64,000 bases of DNA from JAFKFJ01 sp963786445 (lineage in GTDB: Bacteria; Pseudomonadota; Alphaproteobacteria; Acetobacterales; Acetobacteraceae), in the NCBI GenBank assembly GCA_963786445.1, contig CAWAZU010000009.1, positions 221,416-285,415 of the forward strand, given 5' to 3'. The notes beneath the pieces are model-generated. The model was not told the DNA's origin, did no database searches, and was given only the letters and a program-made list of their open reading frames with translations. Each line of letters begins with the position of its first letter. Position 1 is the stretch's first letter. Shown here one piece after another: positions 39,459-49,049 of this stretch. The position numbers and the translations under genes were made by a program.

Positions 39459-40433
39459 CTACTCCTGGCCCTCGGCGCTGCCACGTGCCTGGCCGCGCAC
39501 GTCCGCGCGCGGGAAGCGGAAATCGAGGTTGCAGAACTCGCAAGTCATGGTGATGTCGCCGTCCACGTCCATGTGGTCGAGGTCGTCGGTGCCGAACCCC
39601 TCCAGGATGGCGGCCAGCCGCTGGCGCGAGCAGCGGCAGCCATAGGCGAGCGCGCGCGGCCGGTCGGCGGCGATGCCGACGCCGTGGAACAGCCGGTACA
39701 GCAGCCGCTCCGGCGGCAGCGCGTCGTCGAGCAGTTCGGCGTCGCTGACGGTCGCGGCCAGCATGCCGGCGGTGCGCCAGCTTTCCTCCTGCGCCGCCGC
39801 GTCCAGGGCGGGGTCGATGCCGCCGGCGCCGGCGACGCGCTCCAGGATCAGCGCGCTCGCCCGCCAGCCCTCGGCGGTCGGCGCGGCGGCGAGGTGGAAC
39901 TGGCAGCGCAGCTGTTCGCTGGTCGCGAAATAGTGCAGCGCCATCGCCGCCAGCGTGCTCCCTTCGATGCTGACGATGCCCTGGTAGCGTTCGCCCTCCG
40001 GCCCCTGGTCGGCGGTGAGCGCCAGGTAACCCTCGCCGAGCAGCTCCGCGGCCGAGGGTTCCGGCGTCGCGGCGAGCAGGGCGGCGAGTTTCTCCGGCTC
40101 GGCGCGGGCGTAGCCGCGCAGCGCGCCGGTATCGGTGCAGTCGGCGAGCAGCATGGTGACCGGCCCGCTGCCCTTGAGCTGCAGCGAGAACGAGCCGCGG
40201 AATTTCAACGCCGCGGCCAGCCCGGCAACCAGCGCCAGCGCCTCGCCGGCCAGCCGGGTGACGGCCGGGTGGTTGCGATGGCGGGTGAGCAGCGCGTCGG
40301 CGAGCGGGCCGAGCCGCACCAGCCGCCCGCGCACCGGCTGGCCGGGCAGGTGGAAGGGCGTGGTGCCGCGCGGCACCACGATGTCGGGCACGTCGGGACG
40401 CCCGGCGTCGAGGAAGGCTGGGGTCTGGGACAT
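39459..40433 (-). CDS. hslO: Redox-regulated chaperone Hsp33
   Basis: 324 aa with the Hsp33 fold (PVRGRLVRLGPLADALLTRH, AAALKFRGSFSLQLKGSGPVTML) and the C-terminal zinc/redox switch CRCSRQR (CxC) and CEFCNLDFRF (CxxC). Under oxidative stress the zinc leaves, disulfides form and the protein becomes an ATP-independent holdase. It is intact and stands alone on the minus strand. The 356 bp upstream (40434-40789) hold only its promoter and REP copies A and B. Confidence 0.93.
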   Translation of the reverse strand: MSQTPAFLDAGRPDVPDIVVPRGTTPFHLPGQPVRGRLVRLGPLADALLTRHRNHPAVTRLAGEALALVAGLAAALKFRGSFSLQLKGSGPVTMLLADCTDTGALRGYARAEPEKLAALLAATPEPSAAELLGEGYLALTADQGPEGERYQGIVSIEGSTLAAMALHYFATSEQLRCQFHLAAAPTAEGWRASALILERVAGAGGIDPALDAAAQEESWRTAGMLAATVSDAELLDDALPPERLLYRLFHGVGIAADRPRALAYGCRCSRQRLAAILEGFGTDDLDHMDVDGDITMTCEFCNLDFRFPRADVRGQARGSAEGQE

Positions 40434-40550
40434 GGGGCGGTAGATAAGGAGCGGGCCGTCCCGTGACTACGGCGAGGTCCGGTTCCGTCGGGAATATCCG
40501 GTCGAGGACCAGCCCCGGCGGGTCGAGTCGCACCGGGCCGTCGCGCAGGA

Positions 40551-40590
40551 TGCGTAGGGCGCATAAGCGCAGCGCCATGCGCCAGCGCAA
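40551..40590 (+). repeat. REP palindrome, copy A
   Basis: Core at 40558-40583: GGCGCAT, a 12-base AAGCG..AGCGCC centre and ATGCGCC, so the outer 7-bp arms are a perfect inverted repeat. Copies C and D around the RAYT gene and copy B share almost the same sequence. A and B lie in opposite orientation about 100 bp apart, a REPIN-like arrangement, in the 356-bp gap 40434-40789 that otherwise holds no gene. Confidence 0.85.
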
Positions 40591-40688
40591 GCCGGCGGTA
40601 CGGCGCTAGCCGGCCGACCTCGGCGCAAGAGTTGCAATTCAAGTGGGCCGGCCTCGACTTCCGCCGCCATTTTTCGCGTCGCACGCTG

Positions 40689-40724
40689 CGTTGGCGCATG
40701 GCGCTTCGCTTATGCGCCCTACGC
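40689..40724 (-). repeat. REP palindrome, copy B
   Basis: Arms GGCGCAT (40693-40699) and ATGCGCC (40712-40718). It is the reverse complement of copy A with two differences over about 36 bases. It lies 66 bp before the start of the 404-aa unknown gene; short GCGGACTAC/GCGGGCTAC tandem stretches follow it. Confidence 0.85.
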
Positions 40725-40789
40725 GGACTACGCGGGCTACGCTTGCTGACTTATGTCGATCGAGGATAAGCCCCAGTGGGAGATGCTTC

Positions 40790-42004
40790 ATGGTCGCTGT
40801 CCACGATATTCCGCTCGATCAGTGCGACGGCGGTTCGGTTAGCGGAGCCGTAGCGCTTTCCTTATCCGCGCAATCTGAGCGAGACCGGGTGCATCGCTTT
40901 CAGGCGGAAGGCTGGGAGGTAGAGCTGCGGCGCGGGCGGGATCACGTCGTTGCCAGAACGAGCCAACCGCTCGCAGGCAACGCGCTCATCGACGCGGCGA
41001 TCGATCACGCCCACCGCGCCCTCGATCTCACGTCTGTTGAAGACGGCGATCACCTCGTTACGAGGGCGCCTGCCGACGACTACATTGTCTTCGAGCTCGT
41101 AAACGGACGTCGCATCGTTCAATTCCAGAGCGTCTGCGACCTTCCGATCCGCATGGACATGACGATTACGGCAACCCGAACTGACGGCACGGTCGTGCCG
41201 CAGCCAGTTCGCCCCCTGCTGGCCTGGGCGCCGGCGTTTCGCTTTCACCGGCTATCGCAGGGCAGTCGCGACCTGTTCGACGCCTACCGCAACATGTTCT
41301 TGGAACTCGAGGCGCTGCTGGATCAACTCTTTCCCAAGACCCGGAAGGAAGGAGAAAGGACTTGGCTGCTGCGATCGGTCGCCTCCGCTGGGGCAAGAGT
41401 TGATTTAGCGCGGCTGGCTACACCGGGGGCTACCGACCCAGCGCGTGATCTGGTTGATCGCATCTACGGGGTCCGAGTGCATCTGTTCCACGCCAAAACA
41501 GGTCGGTCGCTGATACCGGACGAGCGGGTAAGCTACATCGCAGTCGCTGAATCCTATCCCGTCTTACTGGCGCTTTGGACGGAGATCGTTCGTGGATGGC
41601 TATCGCTGAAGCGTGGTGGTGGCATCGTCACCTATCAGGGTTTTCGGATGATGATCGAAAACGCCTACCCTTCGGCAAGGATCGGAGTAACCGCCGACGA
41701 CACGCCTCCAGACAAGACGGAGACTACGCCGAGCCCGCGTGGCTCGCCGATGTGGGTGTTCGCCGAGCCTGCGGGGATCGTTGAAATTCGGCCCGGTCGT
41801 ATGGGCCTGCATGGCCGCACCGAGGTGTCGGCGCTGCCCGCGGGTCAAGTCCTTGGGCGCGTGCTCGCCCTCAACGCCGACGGCGCCCCGTTGATCATCA
41901 GCTCGATCAACGGCGGTCTGACGCTGGACGGGGCGGACGTGTTCGAGACGATTAAGGTCTTGCGCCTCATCAACCGAGGGCAACCTCGAACCGAGTTTTC
42001 CTGA
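40790..42004 (+). CDS. Unknown 404-aa protein in the REP island, possible HEPN-type domain
   Basis: I do not recognise the family. No signal peptide or membrane helix is visible. The first 150 residues look beta-rich (YIVFELVNGRRIVQFQSV, RMDMTITATRTDG). Residues about 170-300 look helical and contain RVHLFHAKTG, an R-x4-H motif (R229, H234) that in context (a helix with L/F/H, then AKTGRSL) resembles the RNase motif of HEPN domains. The last 100 residues look beta-rich again. Codon use is less GC-rich than in neighbours, suggesting transfer. GTGGGAG about 7 bases upstream supports ATG 40790. It lies between REP copies B and C and next to a REP transposase. The HEPN reading is a weak hypothesis. 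Confidence 0.6.
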   Translation: MVAVHDIPLDQCDGGSVSGAVALSLSAQSERDRVHRFQAEGWEVELRRGRDHVVARTSQPLAGNALIDAAIDHAHRALDLTSVEDGDHLVTRAPADDYIVFELVNGRRIVQFQSVCDLPIRMDMTITATRTDGTVVPQPVRPLLAWAPAFRFHRLSQGSRDLFDAYRNMFLELEALLDQLFPKTRKEGERTWLLRSVASAGARVDLARLATPGATDPARDLVDRIYGVRVHLFHAKTGRSLIPDERVSYIAVAESYPVLLALWTEIVRGWLSLKRGGGIVTYQGFRMMIENAYPSARIGVTADDTPPDKTETTPSPRGSPMWVFAEPAGIVEIRPGRMGLHGRTEVSALPAGQVLGRVLALNADGAPLIISSINGGLTLDGADVFETIKVLRLINRGQPRTEFS

Positions 42005-42080
42005 AGAGATCGGCAAGGAAAAGCATTCTCCTGCTGCATCGCGGTTTCTTGCAAGAGGTGGGCTCGTTACTCACAGCACG

Positions 42081-42113
42081 CGGGCGCATAAGCGCAGCGC
42101 CATGCGCCAACGC
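42081..42113 (+). repeat. REP palindrome, copy C
   Basis: Core at 42083-42108, same orientation as copy A, with a single difference in the shared region (CAACGC for CAGCGC). It lies 23 bp beyond the 3' end of the REP transposase gene and 77 bp beyond the stop of the unknown gene. Together with copy D it brackets the transposase gene in inverted orientation. Confidence 0.85.
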
Positions 42114-42135
42114 AGGCCACCGCGCGAACGGGCCG

Positions 42136-42669
42136 TCAGCGTCGCTCCCCCCGATCCGCCTGCTCCAAATCGCGGACGCTCCAATCGGCGGGATACAGCC
42201 CCGCCGCGACGCAGCGATGGAACGAGGAATACGGCCAGTCCGCCGCACGAGCGACAAGTCCGTGCTTGACCGGGTTGAAGTGGACGTAGTCCATGTGGCT
42301 GGCATAGTCCCGCTCGTCGCGGATCGTATGTTCCCAGAAGCGCCGCTGCCAGATGCCGCGCTCGCCGCGCCGGCGCCTGACCGGCGAGCGGTGTTCGGCG
42401 GGCGGCAGCGCCTTGGTGAATGACTTCTTCAGCTCCCGCCAGCGGCCGGAAAAATCGCTGTCGTCCGGCGGCAGCGTCCAGATGCAATGCATATGATCGG
42501 GCAGCACCACCCAGGCATCGATATGGAATGGCGCGCGCCCACGAACATCCCGCACCGCGTCGCGCAGCAGGTTGACGTGCGTGACCAGCTTCCGGCTGTT
42601 GCGGTCGAGCAGGTTGGCCGTGAAGAAGTACGTTCCGCCGGGCACACGGTTGCGGCGATAGTCGGGCAT
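42136..42669 (-). CDS. REP-associated tyrosine transposase (RAYT, Y1/TnpA_REP family)
   Basis: 177 aa starting MPDYRRNRVPGGTYFFT, the typical RAYT opening. The HUH metal motif is in VVLPDHMHCIWTLP (about residues 55-68); the C-terminal HMDYVHFNPVKHGLV is the conserved helix carrying the catalytic Tyr; the insert IWQRRFWEHTIRDERDY is also diagnostic. RAYTs bind and nick REP hairpins as single strands and are thought to spread them. REP copies C and D flank the gene as inverted repeats, the classical arrangement. The start at 42669 excludes 21 family-unlike residues from an upstream ATG. Confidence 0.93.
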   Translation of the reverse strand: MPDYRRNRVPGGTYFFTANLLDRNSRKLVTHVNLLRDAVRDVRGRAPFHIDAWVVLPDHMHCIWTLPPDDSDFSGRWRELKKSFTKALPPAEHRSPVRRRRGERGIWQRRFWEHTIRDERDYASHMDYVHFNPVKHGLVARAADWPYSSFHRCVAAGLYPADWSVRDLEQADRGERR

Positions 42670-42720
42670 GCGGGCAGTTTGCCGTGTCCCGTGGGCCACC
42701 GTAAGCGGTCGTCGTGGCAT

Positions 42721-42755
42721 GCGTCGGCGCATGGCGCTTCGCTTATGCGCCCTAC
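42721..42755 (-). repeat. REP palindrome, copy D
   Basis: Arms GGCGCAT (42726-42732) and ATGCGCC (42745-42751), same orientation as copy B, about 50 bp upstream of the RAYT start. A short CTACGGG tandem follows at about 42758-42772. Confidence 0.85.
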
Positions 42756-42855
42756 CGGCTACGGGCTACGGGCTTTGCGGCAATCACCAGCTCCGGACGC
42801 GCCCCCTCCCGACCCCCCTTGCCCAGCCCGCCGCCGGCGTGTTAGTATCCCTGTC

Positions 42856-43416
42856 GTGCAGCCCGCCCCACCCCCCGCCCTGTCCGACCGCTTCGCCTGT
42901 GTGATAGACGGCCTGTGCCGCGCCCTCGCCGCGCGCGGCGCCGGCCTGTGGGCCGCCGTGCCGCTGATGCTGCTGCTCTGGTCGCGGCTGCGCCGCACCG
43001 CGGCGCGCTTTGCCCGCCTCGCGGAAAAAGTCCGCGCCGGCACGCTGCCGCCGCCGCGCCACCGCCTCCGATCCCCCCGCCCGGCCCAGCCTCCGCCGCC
43101 CCGGCTGCCGCGCGGCTACGCCTGGCTGGTGCGCCGGCTGCCGCAGGCCGCGGCCGCCGCCTCGCAGTTGCAGCACCTGCTCGCCGATCCGGCAATGGCG
43201 GACCTGCTCGCCGCCGCGCCGCAGGCCGGGCGGCTGCTCCGCCCGCTCTGCCAAATGCTGGGCGTCCGCCCGCCGCCCGCGCCTGTCGCCGCTCCGCCGC
43301 CGGTCCGGCCGGCGGCGCCGTCGCGCCCCTCTGTCCGTCCCCGGCCGCCGCCGGCAGCACAGCCCCGCGCCGTCACGCCGCCGCCCGTCCCTCGCCTCCC
43401 GCCCGTTCCGGCGTGA
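42856..43416 (+). CDS. Hypothetical Pro/Arg-rich membrane-associated protein
   Basis: 186 aa from GTG 42856. An N-terminal hydrophobic helix (GLWAAVPLMLLLWSRL, about residues 25-42) is followed by a basic amphipathic stretch (RFARLAEKVRAGTLP), a helical middle (AWLVRRLPQAAAAASQLQHLL ends near residue 105) and a Pro-rich C-terminus with many PPP/RP repeats. No named family is recognised, although similar proteins seem to occur in Acetobacteraceae (recollection, not checked). Possibly a lineage-specific inner-membrane protein. Confidence 0.5.
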   Translation: MQPAPPPALSDRFACVIDGLCRALAARGAGLWAAVPLMLLLWSRLRRTAARFARLAEKVRAGTLPPPRHRLRSPRPAQPPPPRLPRGYAWLVRRLPQAAAAASQLQHLLADPAMADLLAAAPQAGRLLRPLCQMLGVRPPPAPVAAPPPVRPAAPSRPSVRPRPPPAAQPRAVTPPPVPRLPPVPA

Positions 43417-43491
43417 CCGCGCGGTGCCCAGGCACGCCCTGAATGTTCCACGATAAAAACGTTTCCGGCTGGCGGCGTCGTGCCGCTGTCG

Positions 43492-44444
43492 CTACGCCCC
43501 TTGCATCGCCGCCATGAACCGCTCGGTGAACCGCGCCGCGTCCACCGCCATGCACACCTGCCGCGTTCGGCCGCGTCGTGCCGGTGGCGCGGCGGTCGGC
43601 CACCATCTGCCCGCGCGTCAGTTCGCCGGCCAGTTCCACATCCACCTGCATCGCCTCGGTGCGTCACCAGCGACGCATCCTCGGCCACCGCCACCGCCAG
43701 CGGATCGTGCAGCCCGCAGCCGGCGATCCCCGGATACTGCCGGCGATACGCGTCCACGTAGAAGCGCGCGATCCGCATCATCGTCGCCGCCGCGCCGCCG
43801 GACGCGGCGATCGTGTCGGTCATCGCCGGCGTCAGCAGCGTCTGCATGGTCACGTCCATGCCGACCAGCGTGATCCGCGCGCCGGAGCGCAGCACGATCC
43901 GCGCCGCCTCCGGATCGTTCCAGAAATTCGCATCCGCCATCGGGCTCGGGATGCCGGGCACGCCGGGATGGAACAGCGTGCCGCCCATGACGACGATTTC
44001 GCGCAGCATCCCCGCGATCTCCGGCGCGCGCGCCAGCGCCAGCGCGATGTTGGTCAGCGGCCCGACCGGGCAGAGCGTGAGCGCGCCCGGATGCGCGCGC
44101 GCCATGCGGATGATGAGGTCCGATGCATGGTCTTCGAGCGGGCGCGCCGACGGCTCCGGCAACACCACGTCGCCGACGCCGTTCGCGCCGTGGATATGCA
44201 CCGCGCCGCGCACGAACGGCCGCGTCAGCGCGCGCGCCGCGCCGGACGCGACGGGGATGTCGCCGCGCCCGGCCAGTTCCAGGATTTGCAGCGTGTTGCG
44301 CGTGGCGCTGGCGACGTCGATGTTGCCGAACGTCGTGGTCACCGCCTCCAGCACGATGTTTTTCCGGTGCAGCGCGAAGAAGATCGCCATCGCATCGTCG
44401 ATGCCGGTATCCACGTCGAGAATCATGCGGCACGGTGCAGTCAT
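43492..44444 (-). CDS. Nucleoside hydrolase, inosine/uridine-preferring type (two frameshifts)
   Basis: About 316 aa when repaired. N-terminal ILDVDTGIDDAMA is the calcium-binding DxDxGxDD motif, then VTTTFGNID, LTLCPVGPLTNIAL, ANFWNDPEAA and GLHDPLAVAVAEDASL (the HDP site is intact, unlike in the remnant at 0.9 kb). One-base shifts near 43667 and 43560 move the frame into MQVDVELAGELTRGQM and then AVDAARFTERFMAAMQGA, ending at 43492. A GGAGGA site precedes the start, which overlaps the permease stop. It cleaves imported nucleosides to base and ribose. Confidence 0.85.
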
Positions 44445-45324
44445 GCTTTCCTCCGTCGATGGCTCAGAACCAGCGCCGCCAGCGTCACCACATAGGGCGC
44501 GATGTCGGTGAGCTGGTTCGGCAATCCCTCGCCCTGCAAACGCAATCCGAACGCATCCGCGAAGCCGAACAGCACGCACGCCGCCGCCGCGCCCAGCGGA
44601 TTGTTCCGCCCCAGCATCACCGCCACCACCGCGATCCAGCCGCGCCCGGCGCTCATGTCCTCGGAAAACACGCTGACCGCGCCGAGCGAAAGCTGCACCC
44701 CGGCCAGTCCGGCCAGCACGCCGCCCGCCAGCACCGCGGCGACGCGCCAGGCGCGCACATCGACGCCCAGCGTCGCCGCCGCGTCCGGCTGCTCGCCGAC
44801 GCCGCGCAGCCGCAAGCCGAACGGCGTGCGGAACAAGCCGACCGCGATCAGAACCACCAGCGCCCAGGCGAGCCAGGTCAGCACCGTCTGCCGCGACAGC
44901 GCCGCCGCCAGCACATCTCGCGCCGCCCAGCCCGCCGAGCGCGATCGGCGTCAGGCCCGACGATCGCCGGGCTGTCGAACGTGCCGCTGACGCCGAACAA
45001 CTGGCGCAGCAGATACGCGGTCAGCCCGGAGGCCAGCAGGTTCATGCCGATGCCGATGACGATGGCATCACCGCGCAGCACCGTGCTGCCATAGGCGAGG
45101 ATCAGTGCGAACGCCGCCCCCGACGCGGCCCCCGCCAGCACGCCCACCGCCGCGCTGCCGGCGTAGAAACTGCCGGCCACGCCTGCGAAGGCGCCGACCA
45201 GCATCTCGCCTTCCAGCGCGATGTTGAACACGCCCGCCTGTCCGCACAGCACGCCGGCCAGCGCCGCGAGCAGGATCGGCGTGATCGCCTGCACCGCCGA
45301 ATGCACCAGGAAAAGCGAGATCAC
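44441..45324 (-). CDS. Nucleoside ABC importer permease 2 (one frameshift)
   Basis: About 294 aa, with roughly eight membrane helices. Blocks typical of the second permease of BMP-linked importers: LLAALAGVLCGQAGVFNIALEGEML, LRGDAIVIGIGMNLLASG, RTPFGLRLRGVGEQPDAA and GRGWIAVVAVMLG. The frame shifts by one base near 44930 (GPDADRARRAG against ALGGLGGARDV). Both ends overlap neighbours by ATGA, so the operon is translationally coupled. Confidence 0.85.
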
Positions 45325-46321
45325 GACCGTTTCAACCCGTGCCGCGCGGCGAGGAACAGGATCACGAACGCCTGCAGCACCATGCTCAGCACGCGCGGCA
45401 CCGCGGTCTCGCGCTCCATCGCGAAGCCGCCGGTCTGCAACGCGGCGAAGAACAGCGCGCCGGCAATGGTGCCGACCGGCTCGCCGCCCGCGAGCAATGC
45501 CGCCATCAGCCCCGACCAGGTGTAGTTCGGCGAAACCAGCGCGCCGTCGGTGAAACGGAACTGCGCGCCGAGCACGATGACGGCGCCGGTCAGCCCGGCG
45601 ATGCCGCCGCTCGCGAACATCGTCCCGACGGCCTGACGCCCGAGCGCGACGCCGCCATAGCGCGCAAACCGTGCGTTCATCCCGCGCAGCCGCAGTTCGT
45701 AGCCGGCGACGCTGCGCCGGTCGAACACGACGGCCGCGATGGCAACGGCGAGAATCGCGAACGCGCCGACGCTCAGCACGTCGCCGAGCGGCGGCAGGCG
45801 CGCGGCTGGCGGGATCATCGGCGTCTCCGGCAGCCCGCTCGATCGGTCGCGCAGCGGGAAGCCGACCAGATAGGACGCCAGCCCGACCGCCGGATAGCTG
45901 AGCAGAAGAGAGGAAATCAGCATCGGCACGCCGTGCCGCACCTCGCCCCAGGCGGCGAGCGCGGCGTAGAGTCCGGCGGCCAGCATCGCCAGCGCGATGG
46001 CGAAAACCCCAGGCAGGAAGCCGGGCAACGCCAAATGGAGCGGCACCAGCGCCGCCACCAGCCCGCCGACCACGAGCTGCCCGTCGCCGCCGAGATTGAC
46101 CATGCCGCCGCGCAGCGGGATCGACGCCGCCAGCGCCATGCCGACCAGCGGCACCGCCCAGCCCAGCGTGTTCGGCAAATTCTCCGGCGCCAGTGCGCCG
46201 ATCGCGATCTGCCGATAGGCGGCGACCGGGTCGCCGCCGGTCGCCGCCACCAGTGCGGCCCCCGCGATCACCGCGAACCCGACCGCCAGAATCACTGACC
46301 GCACGCGCACGGGAAAAATCA

Positions 46322-46322
<1 letters not shown>
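45321..46322 (-). CDS. Nucleoside ABC importer permease 1
   Basis: 333 aa, intact, hydrophobic throughout, with the permease-1 blocks NLPNTLGWAVPLVGMAL, LRGGMVNLGGDGQLVVGG, VPMLISSLLLSYPAVGL, YELRLRGMNARFARYGG and PNYTWSGLMAALLAGGEPVG. Together with permease 2 it forms the channel of a BMP-type importer. Its start overlaps the ATPase stop and its stop overlaps the permease 2 start. The decayed permease at 1165-1490 is a diverged relative. Confidence 0.87.
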
Positions 46323-47833
<1,511 letters not shown>

Positions 47834-47842
47834 GCCGCGCGT

Positions 47843-48856
47843 TTACTTCGCCATCATCGGGTCGGCGAGCTTGATCGCGCCGCTCTCGATCTGCCCGCGC
47901 AGCGCCTTGACCTTCGCGATCACGTCGGGATGTTTCACGATCAGGCACTGCGACTGCGCAGCGTCGGGCTCGAGCCCGGTCAGCGTCAACCCGCCCTCCT
48001 TCAGCCCGAACGAGGCGAAGTGCGGCTGGCTGCCGTGGAAAATGCCGGCGACCGAGTCCTCGATCGCCTTGTCGGTGCGCTTTTCCACGTTGTCGAGCAC
48101 GAGGCCCGGCGCCTGCGGGCACTGGTTGACATCGACGCCGAACGCGAGCGCGCCGGGCGAATCCTTCATCGCCTTGAAAATGCCGCCGTTGCTGCCGGCG
48201 CCGGCGGCGAACACGCGGTCCGCCCCGTCGGCCAGCATCGCTGCCGCGCGCTGCTCGCCGCGCGCCGGGTCGGAGAACGGGTTGCTGCCGCCCACCCACA
48301 GCGTCGGCGAGATGGCAATGCCCGGCTTGACGTATTTCGCGCCCTCCGCGAAGCCGTCGGTGAAGCGGTGCAGGAACGGGATGTCGAGCGCGCTGACCGA
48401 ACCGACTTTTCCGGTCTTGCTGGTCAGTGCCGCCTCCGCGCCGGCCAGGAAGCTCGGCTCGTATTCACGGAACGCGGCGCAATAGATGTTGGGCGCCGGC
48501 TTCGGCACGCAGGTGTCGATCATCAGGAAGTTCACCGCCGGATAGCGCGCCGCGATGTCGGGCACCAGATCGTTGAACTCGAAGCCGACCGAGACCACCA
48601 CTTTCGCCCCGTCCCGCGCCGCCGCGTCGAGGTTCTGGCGCCGCGTGGTCGGATCGGTGCTCTCGAACGTCTTCGCCGCCGCGCCGAGCGATTTCGCCAC
48701 CGCCTCGGTGCCGGCACGGCCGAGCTTGAGGAAATCGTTCACGCCCACCGGGTTGGGCGAGACATAGACGATCAGCGGCTTGGTCTGCGCCGCCGCCGCG
48801 GCCGTGAGCGCCAGCAGCACGGCGGCCGCGCCGCCCAGCATCTTGCAGAACGCCAT
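47843..48856 (-). CDS. BMP-family nucleoside-binding lipoprotein-like/periplasmic protein
   Basis: 337 aa. Signal peptide (to about AAAAQT, residue 24; no lipobox cysteine in place), then the Bmp/Med fold: LIVYVSPNPVGVNDFLKLGRAGTEA, VSVGFEFNDLVPDIAARYPAVNFLMID, AFREYEPSFLAGAEAALTSKTGKVG, AGSNGGIFKAM and FGVDVNQC. BMP proteins bind purine or other nucleosides. It is the first gene of a five-gene operon (binding protein, ATPase, two permeases, nucleoside hydrolase), which makes nucleoside salvage a confident reading. A GGGGAG site precedes ATG 48856. Confidence 0.88.
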   Translation of the reverse strand: MAFCKMLGGAAAVLLALTAAAAAQTKPLIVYVSPNPVGVNDFLKLGRAGTEAVAKSLGAAAKTFESTDPTTRRQNLDAAARDGAKVVVSVGFEFNDLVPDIAARYPAVNFLMIDTCVPKPAPNIYCAAFREYEPSFLAGAEAALTSKTGKVGSVSALDIPFLHRFTDGFAEGAKYVKPGIAISPTLWVGGSNPFSDPARGEQRAAAMLADGADRVFAAGAGSNGGIFKAMKDSPGALAFGVDVNQCPQAPGLVLDNVEKRTDKAIEDSVAGIFHGSQPHFASFGLKEGGLTLTGLEPDAAQSQCLIVKHPDVIAKVKALRGQIESGAIKLADPMMAK

Positions 48857-48930
48857 CTCCCCGCTCCCCGCGCCCTCGTTGCAGCCATGCTCGGCGAGGC
48901 GGGCGGGCGAGTCAACGGGACGGGGCAATA

Positions 48931-48947
48931 ATGCAAGTTTCTTGCAT
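48931..48947. promoter_or_regulatory. Perfect 7-bp palindrome in the divergent region (candidate operator)
   Basis: ATGCAAG (48931-48937), TTT, CTTGCAT (48941-48947), set in a short AT-rich patch of an otherwise GC-rich 193-bp region between the nucleoside importer operon (minus) and the quinoprotein-like gene (plus). Such a symmetric site, 75 bp upstream of the first importer gene, is a good candidate for a repressor of the importer, of the plus-strand gene, or both. Confidence 0.5.
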
Positions 48948-49049
48948 AAATGGGCGCCGCTGCGAGCCGGTGGTCTGGAACGAATTGCCGCCGTCGGTGT
49001 AGCCTCGCCGCCCCTGTCTTCCACCCCTCAGGCCTCCCGGAGCAGAGCG

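Noticed and set aside
40434..40789. Short CRISPR-like array in the repeat-rich gap
   Set aside because: The repeats are two inverted palindromes about 100 bp apart and not regularly spaced direct repeats, there are no cas genes, and they match the RAYT-linked REP family.
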